NCBI RefSeq assembly: GCF_016772275.1
Contig: NZ_CP065425.1
Location: 2,200,653-2,264,652 of the forward strand
Reading direction: 5' to 3'
DNA from: Heyndrickxia vini
Lineage (GTDB): Bacteria; Bacillota; Bacilli; Bacillales; Bacillaceae_C
DNA: 64,000 bases
In this document: one piece after another, positions 48,364 through 57,146 of the stretch
How positions within the stretch are numbered: the first letter of the stretch is position 1
Layout: each line of letters begins with the position of its first letter
The notes under the pieces: generated by a model
Database searches by the model: none
The model's input: only the letters and a program-made list of their open reading frames with translations
Told to the model about the DNA's origin: nothing
Translations under genes and position numbers: made by a program

Positions 48364-48392
48364 GAGTATACTAACCTTACGTTGGTATACTC
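48364..48392. promoter_or_regulatory. palindrome upstream of comK-like gene
   Basis: GAGTATACTAAC and GTTGGTATACTC form a 12-bp inverted repeat (one mismatch) with a 5-base centre. It lies about 50 bp upstream of the comK-like start on the minus strand. It may be an operator or part of a hairpin. Confidence 0.5.
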
Positions 48393-48400
48393 CAACGTCC

Positions 48401-48448
48401 CAAAACCCTTAGGCACCGTCTTCCCGGACAATGTTACCTAAGGGTTTT
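48401..48448. terminator. terminator between DndB-like pair and comK-like gene
   Basis: AAAACCCTTAGG and CCTAAGGGTTTTTTA form a perfect 12-bp stem around a 22-base loop. It follows the second DndB-like gene on the minus strand; the better T run is on the plus strand. Confidence 0.7.
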
Positions 48449-48471
48449 TTATAGTTTGTTTCACATTTCCC

Positions 48472-49512
48472 TCACCCCCTTTGATTTTCAAGCCATTTCA
48501 CTATTTCTTTTATATTTTTCTTGTCTTTTGCTAGATAAAAGTATTTTTCTCTTCCCTTTTTTGATCCTTTAAATTGTTCCCAATCTTTATTCGTCCTTTT
48601 CCAATTTACATTTCGGATATTTCTCATTCTTTCTTGCAATTTGATTTTCCGTTTTTCTATTGGAAGATGGTATAATCCCTTATTTGAATATAAAGCAACA
48701 CTAATCAATACCGGGAAACTTGCAAGCATAGATTCATGGTAATCCCCTATGGAATGTGCTGGATAGAATTCGAATAATTGATCGAACCAGCCAATAATCA
48801 ATTCGGAGTATTCCGCCAATTCGTGAGAAAGGTTGACATTTAACTCAAGCGAACTAGATGCAATATTACCTGTTAGAAAAATAGAAACCAATTGTCTTAA
48901 CTGTGACAGTGATAATAACTTTTTATTTCCGGGTCTTATAATTGCCTGTTTTTCTGTTTCCACACCTGCTGTTTTAAGTAATGCATGGTGTTGTAATATA
49001 TAGTTGGTTATTTGATTAATTTCATTTCTCGAATCAAACTCGATTCTTTTTGATAAAGAAACTTTTTTTCCTTTTGTATTTAGGTCAATATAAAGTTGAT
49101 CGGACTCAAGTTTTGTCAGTCCTTCAAAAATTTGAAATGCAAATTCGGTTTCTTTTAATGAATACATTAACATAAATGCTTTCTTTGCTTCTTCATCATT
49201 ATCGCTTTTTATGGCCTTTGCAATCATGTCATCTAATTGCAATAAGGCTTTAATTCTTTTCGATCCATCTATTATTGTAAGTTTTTGCGGCTTTTTCTTA
49301 CCAAGCTGAGCTTTATCCACACTCGCTACAATTGGCGGGAAATATACTTGTTGTTTATGTGCATTTTCAAAAATATATTTTTTTATCGATCTTACTTGGG
49401 ATTGCCTGACCTCTTTAAACACGAGCCTATCCTCAGCAAACATACATTTTATTTCTTTCAAAGAATAAGAAATAATGGTTTGTCTCTTAGTAAAAATTTC
49501 ATTAATGATCAT
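48472..49512 (-). CDS. DndB/DGQHR-type protein, degenerate motif
   Basis: This 346-residue protein resembles DndB-like proteins of the ParB/sulfiredoxin-like DGQHR group. The key motif is LTIIDGSKRIKALLQLDD (about residues 80-95), where DGSKR replaces DGQHR. IYFPP-type and LYIDLNTKGKKVSLSKR segments match those of its neighbour. The DGQHR core in relatives is a nuclease-like or ATP-binding site, so the change may mean a non-catalytic partner. The ATG lies 2 bases after the stop of the upstream gene, so the two are translationally coupled. Confidence 0.65.
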   Translation of the reverse strand: MIINEIFTKRQTIISYSLKEIKCMFAEDRLVFKEVRQSQVRSIKKYIFENAHKQQVYFPPIVASVDKAQLGKKKPQKLTIIDGSKRIKALLQLDDMIAKAIKSDNDEEAKKAFMLMYSLKETEFAFQIFEGLTKLESDQLYIDLNTKGKKVSLSKRIEFDSRNEINQITNYILQHHALLKTAGVETEKQAIIRPGNKKLLSLSQLRQLVSIFLTGNIASSSLELNVNLSHELAEYSELIIGWFDQLFEFYPAHSIGDYHESMLASFPVLISVALYSNKGLYHLPIEKRKIKLQERMRNIRNVNWKRTNKDWEQFKGSKKGREKYFYLAKDKKNIKEIVKWLENQRG

Positions 49513-49514
49513 AA

Positions 49515-50606
49515 TTATTTCCTCTCTAATTCTAATTTGGAAAGAAAAATTAAAGATAACTTTTGAATAGCAGTTATGCTGGAATGATTTTTAATTCTAC
49601 CTGATGTTGGATCATAGAGGTGGGTAAAAAGAGGATCAGTGTGCTTCCAAGTGCAGTGTTTTTTTAATGCTATAAGTTTTTCAATAGCTTCCATATGTGT
49701 GGTAGACTGATTTCTTGTAAGTTGATAGACTGTATAAGCCAAAGCTATTTGAATACCTGTTAATCCAGAAACATACTTTTTCCTATTTTCCATTTGACGT
49801 GGAAATAATCTTATCCACATTTCAAAAAAAGCTTTTGATATTATTGGAACGTCCGAAGGTTTACAATTTCGAGGATATGCTTCACCATTCTTTGCCCCTA
49901 ATACACCTTCAAATAAAGCAATTAAGCATCTTCGCATAATAGCAAGTGAAGTAACTGCAGAGCTTTGGTTTGTGAGTCTTGAAAGTTTTTGTTCAATTTC
50001 TAACTTATACTCTAATTGACTTGCTAGATTTCTTGTCAATTCATTGTACTCATCTCTATGATCATACTGAACAATTAAACCGACGTGGGCTTCTTTCCTT
50101 TCAGTATTCGTATCTGTAAATAGCTGCCTTTCCTCTTGTTGCGAAAGATTTAAATAAATTTGCATTGCAATAGGATAATTCTTTAATTTATCTATGTATG
50201 TTTGAATTTTTTCCGCCTCATCAAAGTTACCAAACTCTTCAGCAGATTCTTTTTTTGAATTGAGATTACTGATGGCACTTAGGAAAGCCTTCGCCCTATG
50301 TTGTCCGTCCAAAATAAAAATCTTGCTTCCCGGATCAAGTATCCAACCTTCATTCGTCTCTTTAATCCCTGATCTACTTGAGAAAATGAAAGGAGAAAAA
50401 TAAAAGTCTTCATTTTTTTCAATACATTTTAATATATATTCTCTAATTTCAAACCTTCTTTTAGGGTCTAGTTTTCTTTGAACTTCATGATCTACCTCAA
50501 AATTGGCTTCTAAAGTTTTGAATGGCAATTGGGTAACTAATACCTTTTTACCAAATTGCATGTATGGATTCCCATTTATTTTTGTTAATACACCTACATT
50601 TGACAT
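49515..50606 (-). CDS. DndB/DGQHR domain protein
   Basis: This protein of 363 residues carries the signature FILDGQHRAKAFLSAI (about residues 94-109). The neighbouring conserved parts are VQRKLDPKRRFEIREYI and MQIYLNLSQQEERQLFTDTNTERKEAHVGL. DndB proteins regulate phosphorothioate modification operons, and DGQHR proteins also occur in DpdB and other defence loci. No dndCDE or dpd genes are nearby. The ATG at 50606 is preferred because GAAGGTG is upstream. It is the first gene of a two-gene operon. Confidence 0.78.
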   Translation of the reverse strand: MSNVGVLTKINGNPYMQFGKKVLVTQLPFKTLEANFEVDHEVQRKLDPKRRFEIREYILKCIEKNEDFYFSPFIFSSRSGIKETNEGWILDPGSKIFILDGQHRAKAFLSAISNLNSKKESAEEFGNFDEAEKIQTYIDKLKNYPIAMQIYLNLSQQEERQLFTDTNTERKEAHVGLIVQYDHRDEYNELTRNLASQLEYKLEIEQKLSRLTNQSSAVTSLAIMRRCLIALFEGVLGAKNGEAYPRNCKPSDVPIISKAFFEMWIRLFPRQMENRKKYVSGLTGIQIALAYTVYQLTRNQSTTHMEAIEKLIALKKHCTWKHTDPLFTHLYDPTSGRIKNHSSITAIQKLSLIFLSKLELERK

Positions 50607-50782
50607 ATTTTGCACCTTCTTTCGAATTATATTATAAACGCATATAGTTAATTATGTCTATTATTAATTTCAATGTTCCGATTATTTCTTATTCTTTGAT
50701 ATATTCAAACAAGTTAAGTATTTATAACATTGACAAAAGTATTTAAAAGAAGTATTATTAATTTTTTATCTATTTTACAAAC

Positions 50783-50822
50783 AAAAGACGCACAACATCC
50801 AATTTAATGTTGTACGTCTTTT
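50783..50822. terminator. terminator after helicase-nuclease gene
   Basis: The 16-bp inverted repeat AAAAGACGCACAACAT / ATGTTGTACGTCTTTT (one mismatch) has an 8-base loop with T runs at both ends. It separates the large helicase gene from the DndB-like operon. The 358-bp gap has nothing else that I recognise. Confidence 0.8.
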
Positions 50823-50973
50823 ACATTTTAATATTTGAAACTAGCTCTATTCCATCTTGCTTAACTTACTTCAAAAAGTAGACTTTGCTTTCCCTCTATC
50901 TAAATAAACTTGTTTCCTTGTACTCTCCATTACTTTTAAAAAAAGGTATGAACCAAAAAGCTTATACTTTCTC

Positions 50974-53900
50974 TTATTGTACTATCTTTTCTCGTACTTC
51001 CTGAATTTTCATTAGTTCTTTCACTTTCTGATCAATTCTTTCAATTTCAACGGCTGGATTTTTCCACCAATTACGACTCCAAATTCTTTCTATGATCCAA
51101 CCACGATTTTCAAGAAATCTTTGTCGGTAAACATCTCTTTCTTTAGCATTAGAAGAACTATGGTACATTGCACCATCACATTCAATGCCCAAGATATATC
51201 TTGACGCATCATTAGGATGTACAATAGCTAAATCAATTCGATATCCTGACATTCCGACCTGGGTTGTTACTTCATATCCAAGGTTTCTTAATTGAGTATA
51301 TACTTGTTCTTCAAATGGTGAATCAAAGTGTAATTCCATTGATTGGACTTGTGTGTTAACATTTTCATTGATTTCTTTAATTACAGCCTCAATTTGATCT
51401 GATTGAGATTTGGAAACTGCCCTTGCATATTTCAAATACGATTTAAGTAATTTAGGGCCAATTTGGGCAGTACCTGCAACGTTTAGCTCTTCAGGTTCAA
51501 TGCTAGAAACAATTACAATTCCTTCTTTAGCCCTTGTAATTGCAACATTTAATCGATTTTCCCCACCCTTTTGGTTTAACATTCCAAATCGATTATAGAT
51601 CTTACCTTCTTCATTTTTGGCATATCCAATCGAAAATAATATAATATCTCTTTCGTCACCCTGTACGTTTTCTATATTTCTCACAAAGATTCTTTCATCT
51701 AAATCCCTTGACATCATTTGATGATATGCAGCGGCTAACTCTTCATCAGTACCGGTTGCTTTTTCAATTATATCTAATATTTTCGTTTGTTGCTTTGCAT
51801 TGAAGGTAATAATACCGACAGTTTTTCCGGGTTGTTCAATTAAAATATCCTTTAATGTACTCACTACTTCAATCGCTTCGACTTCATTCGATTGGTTTAT
51901 CCATCTTCCATTGTCTACTTTTTTCCATTGTAATGCCGGCGGATTTTTAAACGGAACGACATTTGGTGCAATTTGAACATATCCATTATAAAAAGCATGG
52001 TTTGAGAAGTTTATAAGCTCCTCGTATTTGGAACGATAATGCCATTGAAGAATCTTCTCTGGAAATCTTCTTTTTGCTAGGTTTAATAAGCTTATTGACT
52101 CATCAATGTCATATTGCTCATCTTCATCCTCATCGTTCGAGAAAGAGGATTGAAACATATTAAATGGTGGTAGCTGTTTTTCATCTCCTGCAATTACAAC
52201 CTGTTTAGCACGATAAATAGATGGGATCCCACTTTCAACGGTACATTGTGATGCTTCGTCAAATATAACTAAATCAAATAACCCGTCTCTTAATGGAAAA
52301 ATAGATGAGACAATCTCCGGTGAAACTAGCCAAACTGGCAAAATATCTTCTAGGCCATCTTCAGCAAATTCGTTTATCATCTTTCTTAAGGACCAAACTC
52401 TACTTTTCTTCCCTACTTGATGTTTGAGTTCTCGCATTCTTTTTGGATGACTTGTTTGGACTTTTTCTACATTTTTTGAAAGAGAATACTTTAAATATTG
52501 AGCCGCTATGTCTCTTTTTTCATCAATAAGCTTCGCAAATGATCCTCTAATTCTCGCAAATTCATTTGTTGACACCTTTTGCACTTGTGGATATTTTTTT
52601 TCCGTTAGATCTATCCAATGAACGTATGTTGAGTTTCTTAATAAATCAGTCCAAAATTCGGATAGGGTACTATCGGTTTGCGGGGTTTTTTTCTGTAATT
52701 CGATTATCACTTCTTTCTCCAAATCTGAACTGTTATCCCAATAACGATCCATCTGTTGAAGTTCTTCAAAATCTTGATGTATATATTCTACAATTTTATC
52801 GAGATCGGATAACGGGATATCTCCTTCTGATATACGATTTTTAAATTCTTCAATTTTCGCATCACTAATGTACCTTTTTAACTTGTCAATTTCTTCGGCC
52901 ATCATTTTTGTTTCTTTGCCTAATTTATGCATAATTATTAAGGATTTCTTAATTTTAATCCATTCTGTTGATTTTGTTCCTTTAAATTTTTCTCCTTCAA
53001 TTAATTCTTCAATAATGGATTTACCTGAAAAAGTTGTCCATAACCACAACCGAAGACCTTGCATGGTTCGTTTATTTTCATCATCTAAATCCAGGTAAAC
53101 TTTATCGAGCTTATTTTGAACTAACCAAGTATATGCAGGGGTAATTTTCTCATAGTCTAAGGAATTTAAATATTCCACAGCATATTTGGCTTTTTGAATT
53201 AGATTATTCAGTAACTCTACCGCTTCAAGCTTATCCTTTATTTCTAAATTAGCAAACGATTTGCGATCTTTTAAAGCATACTTTTCATCGCCAAATTGTT
53301 CAAACCATTCCGCGTATGTGTATACTCTTTCTAAAATATCGGCTAACAGTTCCTTGTTCAAGTGGGGCAATACTTTGCTCACATCAATGATTTGTGTCTT
53401 ATCATCCACTGGTGTTGCATATCCATATAAATCGTACAAACGATAACCAAAATCCTGATATTCATATAATGCATGAGCAATATTATTCAATAATTCTTCT
53501 TGCGTTGACAACTTTTTTGAAGTAGATTTCAAATGATCTATTGCTTCTTCATTAGTTACTCGATTTTGTTCAAGATCAGATCCGATTTTTGTATATAATT
53601 TCTTCCGATCATTTTTTTCATCATGAACAAGTGCAATATGATTACTTAATCCTAATCCATCTAGTCGCTGATAAATAACATCCAGTGCAGCACGCTTTTG
53701 AGAAACAACTAATATTTTCTTTTCTTGATTGAGCGCATCAGTAATCAAATTAACAATAACTTGAGATTTTCCAGTACCAGGTGGGCCATGAACAACGATA
53801 CCTTTTTCACTACGTGCTTCATTCAAAATTTCTTCTTGAGACCCATCTGCTTGTAATAAGTTTAATATATCGGGATTTTCAGTTTCAGAATCTACAACAT

Positions 53901-54756
53901 GGTTATCATTTTCAGTATCTATTTCCCGATCTTTTGGATCAATTAATTCTCCCACTAAAGCCAAATCACTATCAATAGAGAGTTCAATCAAGCTATCGTA
54001 ATCCTTAACCAAAGACGAGCCGCCTTGAGGGAAATTTCCAATGATTGCATTTTCTAAAAGTGTTAAATTCACGACCTCAGGTATATCTTCTTTTCGATAT
54101 TCTTTTAATTTTGTAATTCCTTTAGGAGTAAAAGAAACATTTATATCAAATTCCCTTAAAACAGTAAGCCATGCATCGAAATTGACATTTGAGGAAAGTT
54201 CAGCTAATTTTCCAAAAAAATCTTCTGTAAATGTTATATTGTTTATTTTTTGAAAAGCTAAGAATAAAGTCCGATTGATTTGTGGTTCCCCTTCATCTTC
54301 AACCTTTAATACCCACTTTTGTGTGTTAATATTACTCTTCTCAAGTTTTACTGGATATAAGAAAAATGGAGCTTGAAAAAAGGTATTATCGGAAAACGTA
54401 CCTGATAAGAATGGATACCCCAAATAAAAATCATGGATTCCTGTTTCTTCTTCTATAGCTTTTATATTTCTTGATAGATCAGTAAGCTTTCTCGATAGGA
54501 CCATAGAATCTTCATTATTCAATGTTGGTTTCAATAATGTTATTTCTCGATTCGATTGCTTAATAATCTCCTCTACAATTTTAGAACTCGTACCTATCTT
54601 TACTTCTTTATCTACACTTACCTTTTTTTCATCCAATTTATCTAAATCCGTTAGATCGAAGCTCCATTTGTTGTAAAGCTTTAGTAATCTTATTGAACGA
54701 TTACGCCTACTGATATCGTTGAGCTTGTCCCTCATGTGGATCAATTTTTCTTTCAT
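50974..54756 (-). CDS. DUF4011-type SF1 helicase with C-terminal Vsr/DUF559-like nuclease
   Basis: This 1260-residue protein is a three-part enzyme. The N-terminal DUF4011-like part begins LIHMRDKLNDISRRNRSIRLLK (about 1-230). The SF1 (AAA_11/AAA_12) helicase has Walker A HGPPGTGKSQVIV (about 325), DEASQC as motif II (about 835), GDEKQLPPF and RLNVAITRAKEG (about 1070-1085). The C-terminal endonuclease of the Vsr-like MTES_1575 type has GYRIDLAIV and GIECDGAMYH followed by RDVYRQRFLENRGWIIERIWSRNWW (about 1170-1225). The architecture is common in prokaryotic defence islands and suggests DNA unwinding plus cutting. It is monocistronic. Confidence 0.85.
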   Translation of the reverse strand: MKEKLIHMRDKLNDISRRNRSIRLLKLYNKWSFDLTDLDKLDEKKVSVDKEVKIGTSSKIVEEIIKQSNREITLLKPTLNNEDSMVLSRKLTDLSRNIKAIEEETGIHDFYLGYPFLSGTFSDNTFFQAPFFLYPVKLEKSNINTQKWVLKVEDEGEPQINRTLFLAFQKINNITFTEDFFGKLAELSSNVNFDAWLTVLREFDINVSFTPKGITKLKEYRKEDIPEVVNLTLLENAIIGNFPQGGSSLVKDYDSLIELSIDSDLALVGELIDPKDREIDTENDNHVVDSETENPDILNLLQADGSQEEILNEARSEKGIVVHGPPGTGKSQVIVNLITDALNQEKKILVVSQKRAALDVIYQRLDGLGLSNHIALVHDEKNDRKKLYTKIGSDLEQNRVTNEEAIDHLKSTSKKLSTQEELLNNIAHALYEYQDFGYRLYDLYGYATPVDDKTQIIDVSKVLPHLNKELLADILERVYTYAEWFEQFGDEKYALKDRKSFANLEIKDKLEAVELLNNLIQKAKYAVEYLNSLDYEKITPAYTWLVQNKLDKVYLDLDDENKRTMQGLRLWLWTTFSGKSIIEELIEGEKFKGTKSTEWIKIKKSLIIMHKLGKETKMMAEEIDKLKRYISDAKIEEFKNRISEGDIPLSDLDKIVEYIHQDFEELQQMDRYWDNSSDLEKEVIIELQKKTPQTDSTLSEFWTDLLRNSTYVHWIDLTEKKYPQVQKVSTNEFARIRGSFAKLIDEKRDIAAQYLKYSLSKNVEKVQTSHPKRMRELKHQVGKKSRVWSLRKMINEFAEDGLEDILPVWLVSPEIVSSIFPLRDGLFDLVIFDEASQCTVESGIPSIYRAKQVVIAGDEKQLPPFNMFQSSFSNDEDEDEQYDIDESISLLNLAKRRFPEKILQWHYRSKYEELINFSNHAFYNGYVQIAPNVVPFKNPPALQWKKVDNGRWINQSNEVEAIEVVSTLKDILIEQPGKTVGIITFNAKQQTKILDIIEKATGTDEELAAAYHQMMSRDLDERIFVRNIENVQGDERDIILFSIGYAKNEEGKIYNRFGMLNQKGGENRLNVAITRAKEGIVIVSSIEPEELNVAGTAQIGPKLLKSYLKYARAVSKSQSDQIEAVIKEINENVNTQVQSMELHFDSPFEEQVYTQLRNLGYEVTTQVGMSGYRIDLAIVHPNDASRYILGIECDGAMYHSSSNAKERDVYRQRFLENRGWIIERIWSRNWWKNPAVEIERIDQKVKELMKIQEVREKIVQ

Positions 54757-55284
54757 TTCCTAACCTCTTCTTTCAAATTTCAATTATATTACATCTACTC
54801 ATCATTTAATGATATTCCAATGTTAATAAAAATAGTATAGTTGCCAATTCTTTAGCATCTAAATTATACAAAATCGTATTTTGTAAACATTTGTAAGTAG
54901 TCATTGATATTATATCAAATTACGTCGATTAGGAACGGAAAATCTTTGAAAAGGAAAATTTCCGAAGAATGTTGAGAAATAAATTAGGAGTAAAAAGCTA
55001 ATAAATGAATATTAATATTCTCGTAATGAGGATGCTATACTTTTTTCGTAAATCTGTTATACGTTTTTGTCGAAACTTCATTTAAATTTAATTTTTACCG
55101 ATTTAGGCTTTACACCTTCAAATTCGTTGGGTTTAAATGATTATCCTTCTCCTTTAGCCACGTATCCTAATTATGATTTTTCTTTTCTATATACCTAACC
55201 GGATCAGGAGCCCCATCAAAAGTCAAGTAATCTTTTATGAAATTAGGGGTATGACCTTGATTCATATTCTTAAATTGATAATAG
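54757..55284. other. gene-free region with a short coding-like remnant
   Basis: There is no intact gene in these 530 bp. A minus-strand open stretch at about 55170-55288 encodes about 39 residues (with NQGHTPNFIKDYLTFDGAPD) without a start or ribosome site. It looks like the end of a lost gene; I do not recognise the family. Confidence 0.4.
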
Positions 55285-55324
55285 AAAAAGCTAACCACTT
55301 AATTCATAGATGGTTAGCTTTTTT
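55285..55324. terminator. terminator, relic copy of the abgB terminator
   Basis: The inverted repeat AAAAAGCTAACCA / TGGTTAGCTTTTT is closely similar to the abgB terminator at 60701-60746 (AAGCTAACCACTT). It marks the end of the decayed abgB copy before the IS200 insertion. Confidence 0.7.
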
Positions 55325-55390
55325 CTTCTTGTAGAAACGAAAACCCTAGGCTAGGCCAAGGTTCTAAAAAGCTTTCAGCGTGGTATTAAA

Positions 55391-55458
55391 AAAACTCTTC
55401 CGGGGTGCTAAAATAAATGTGGTTCGCCAACCAATTATTTAGCATACGGAGGAGTTTT
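55391..55458 (+). promoter_or_regulatory. RBS-sequestering hairpin of tnpA
   Basis: AAAACTC (55391-55397) pairs with GAGTTTT (55452-55458), CCG with CGG, and TGCTAAA with TTTAGCA (55438-55444). The stem covers the tnpA ribosome site GGAGG just before the ATG at 55460. IS200 elements are known to limit transposase translation with such a 5' hairpin. Confidence 0.7.
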
Positions 55459-55459
55459 T

Positions 55460-55942
55460 ATGTCCAAAGACACTAATAGTTTAGCACACACAACTTGGAA
55501 TTGTAAGTACCACATCGTGTTTGCCCCGAAATACAGGAGACAAGTAATTTATGGAAAAATTAAAAAGGATATCGGGGAAATACTGCGTACTCTATGTGAA
55601 AGAAAAGGTGTAGAGATTATCGAGGCCACAGCGTGTAAAGACCATGTACATATGTTAGTAAGTATACCACCTAAGCTAAGTGTGTCGGCGTTTGTAGGAT
55701 ATTTAAAAGGAAAAAGTAGCTTGATGATATTTGATCGTCATGCAAACCGGAAATATAGATATGGGAACCGGAAATTTTGGTGTACTGGATATTATGTGGA
55801 TACAGTTGGAAGCAACAAAAAGGTGATAGAAGAATATATACGTAACCAGATACAAGAGGACGTAGTCGCGGAACAATTAAGTATGATGGAATACCTTGAT
55901 CCATTCACTGGTGAAGAGGTAAAGAAAAAGAAACGGAAGTAA
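55460..55942 (+). CDS. tnpA: IS200-type transposase TnpA
   Basis: This 160-residue protein belongs to the HUH/Y1 transposase family. The family start is TWNCKYHIVFAPKYRRQVIYG (residues about 12-32). The HUH metal-binding motif is HVHMLVSIPP (about 62-71). The catalytic Tyr is in the helix VIEEYIRNQIQED (about 130-140). Length and motifs are complete, so it looks active. These enzymes move single-stranded DNA in and out at the replication fork. A basic tail (EEVKKKKRK) ends the protein. Confidence 0.93.
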   Translation: MSKDTNSLAHTTWNCKYHIVFAPKYRRQVIYGKIKKDIGEILRTLCERKGVEIIEATACKDHVHMLVSIPPKLSVSAFVGYLKGKSSLMIFDRHANRKYRYGNRKFWCTGYYVDTVGSNKKVIEEYIRNQIQEDVVAEQLSMMEYLDPFTGEEVKKKKRK

Positions 55943-56019
55943 GAAGAAGGTCTTTGAGGTCTGGTCAGCAACAAAGGCTTTCAGCCGCAGAGAAAACCAC
56001 GCGTTCTCACGCGTGGTTT

Positions 56020-56374
56020 TTATTTATATTTTAAAGCTGACGGCTTTAGATCATTTGGAATCGGTTGAATATATTCATTGCCTTCTTTTCCTTGGCAAGT
56101 TCTTGTTTTGCCTTGTCGATAAGCATTGGTTGTTCCAATAGGTGCAGGGTTGTTCCGGCAAGGACTTTGGCTGCTTGTATCTTCCTTTGGTGCCGATGGT
56201 TGATCCACCTTGGGAAACTACTTGCCATGTGTGCAATGGGGTTTCAAAGACAAAGGTTATTCCCTAGAATTGTGCGGTCGGAATATTCCAGCTCATATCT
56301 CCTACATCTGTCAAGCCGAACACATACTTCTGTTGTTTCAGTCATTAATGCTGCCTTGTTGCATCTCTTTTCCC
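56020..56374 (-). pseudogene. decayed copy of the abgB 3' end
   Basis: Read on the minus strand, this stretch matches the end of the abgB gene at 60756-61370, including the piece encoding AAKVLAGTTLHL and LIDKAKQELA. Frameshifts are present. An internal deletion of roughly 280 bp joins the CCGAACA part directly to the TTCAGTCATTAATGCTGCC part. It then runs into the Rpn-family relic. It is a partial duplication that has decayed, later flanked by IS200. Confidence 0.75.
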
Positions 56375-56700
56375 TTTCTCGATTCCTTTCTCAATCCCAC
56401 GTTCCTCTGCTTTTACTTCCCATGCCGTTTTCAATTCCATCACTTTCATCGCCTCTTTTCCGTCAAGTGACTTAATATCCTTCTCCAATTGCTCTTCTTC
56501 CTCCTCATTAAGGATTAGATACTGATCAAAAAAGCTTGCAATTAAATGAGCTCTTGCTGAATTCAGTTCCATTCGCGGAATCATTCTAAGAAATTCCTTC
56601 TTTACCTGAACTTTTTCTTTTTTTATAATCCATTTTACTCAAAAGTGCGGCGGTTACTGGATTATCATGTTGTATATACTCTTTCTAATTCAAGACTTTA
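56345..56700 (-). pseudogene. Rpn/PD-(D/E)XK transposase-family C-terminal remnant
   Basis: A 79-residue open part (starting MIPRMELNSARAHL, with AWEVKAEERGIEKGIEKGK towards the end) is the helical tail of Rpn-type recombination-promoting nucleases. Upstream, other frames read NPVTAALLSKMDYKK and then VQVKKEFLR, so a small indel in an A-rich run breaks the gene. The catalytic N-terminal half is missing and the C-terminus is fused to the abgB relic. It cannot be functional. Confidence 0.7.
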
Positions 56701-56839
56701 GGTTGTACTTTGAGAAACTTAATATATAAAACATGATGAAATGGAAATGATATCACGAACTGATTGGGTTCTTTCTTTCTTTCTTCTTTTTATAACTAAA
56801 AACAGCATATAATTTAATCGCCAAAATGCAAGTTTGGCT

Positions 56840-57110
56840 TTAGAATAGAATGCTTATCCCACTTTGAATTTCGTCTATTAATTCTTCCTCCGTATCCTCC
56901 CCACTTGCACAATCGATATAAAAGGAGCAACCAGTGGTGATATGCATAGCCCAGGCTTCTAATAATGCTTGATAGGTTGTCTCTAAATGATTTAAAACGT
57001 TTATTGAACCTACATATCCATTCCCTGCTGCAAATGTTTCAAATCTAACTGGATATTCTTCGATTGCGCTTGGCGTTCTATTTCCTAATTGAATTAGTTT
57101 AGGTATCCCT
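56840..57110 (-). pseudogene. open fragment without start, unknown family
   Basis: A minus-strand frame of about 89 codons follows directly after a stop codon and has no usable start or ribosome site. It contains RTPSAIEEYPVRFETFAAG and HITTGCSFYIDCASGEDTE with an acidic end. It is probably the C-terminal remnant of a lost gene. I do not recognise the family. Confidence 0.4.
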
Positions 57111-57146
57111 TAATAATCAATCACCAATGAATTGGAAACGTTATCG

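Larger units (their letters stand above)
55361..56020 (+). mobile_element. IS200/IS605-family element (tnpA only)
   Basis: The element contains one tnpA gene and no tnpB, as in the IS200 group. It has a leader hairpin at the left and a strong hairpin (AAAACCACGCG / CGCGTGGTTTT, 55993-56020) at the right end. A short shared string (AAAGCTTTCAGC at 55368; AAAGGCTTTCAGC at 55973) lies near both ends. It interrupts the decayed abgB 3' region: the terminator relic is on the left and the coding relic begins at about 56020. The exact cleavage points are not defined. Confidence 0.75.

Noticed and set aside
55993-56020. Right-end hairpin as a gene terminator only
   Set aside because: Its place at the IS200 right end, with the abgB relic starting at once after it, fits the IS end structure better, although it may also terminate tnpA.
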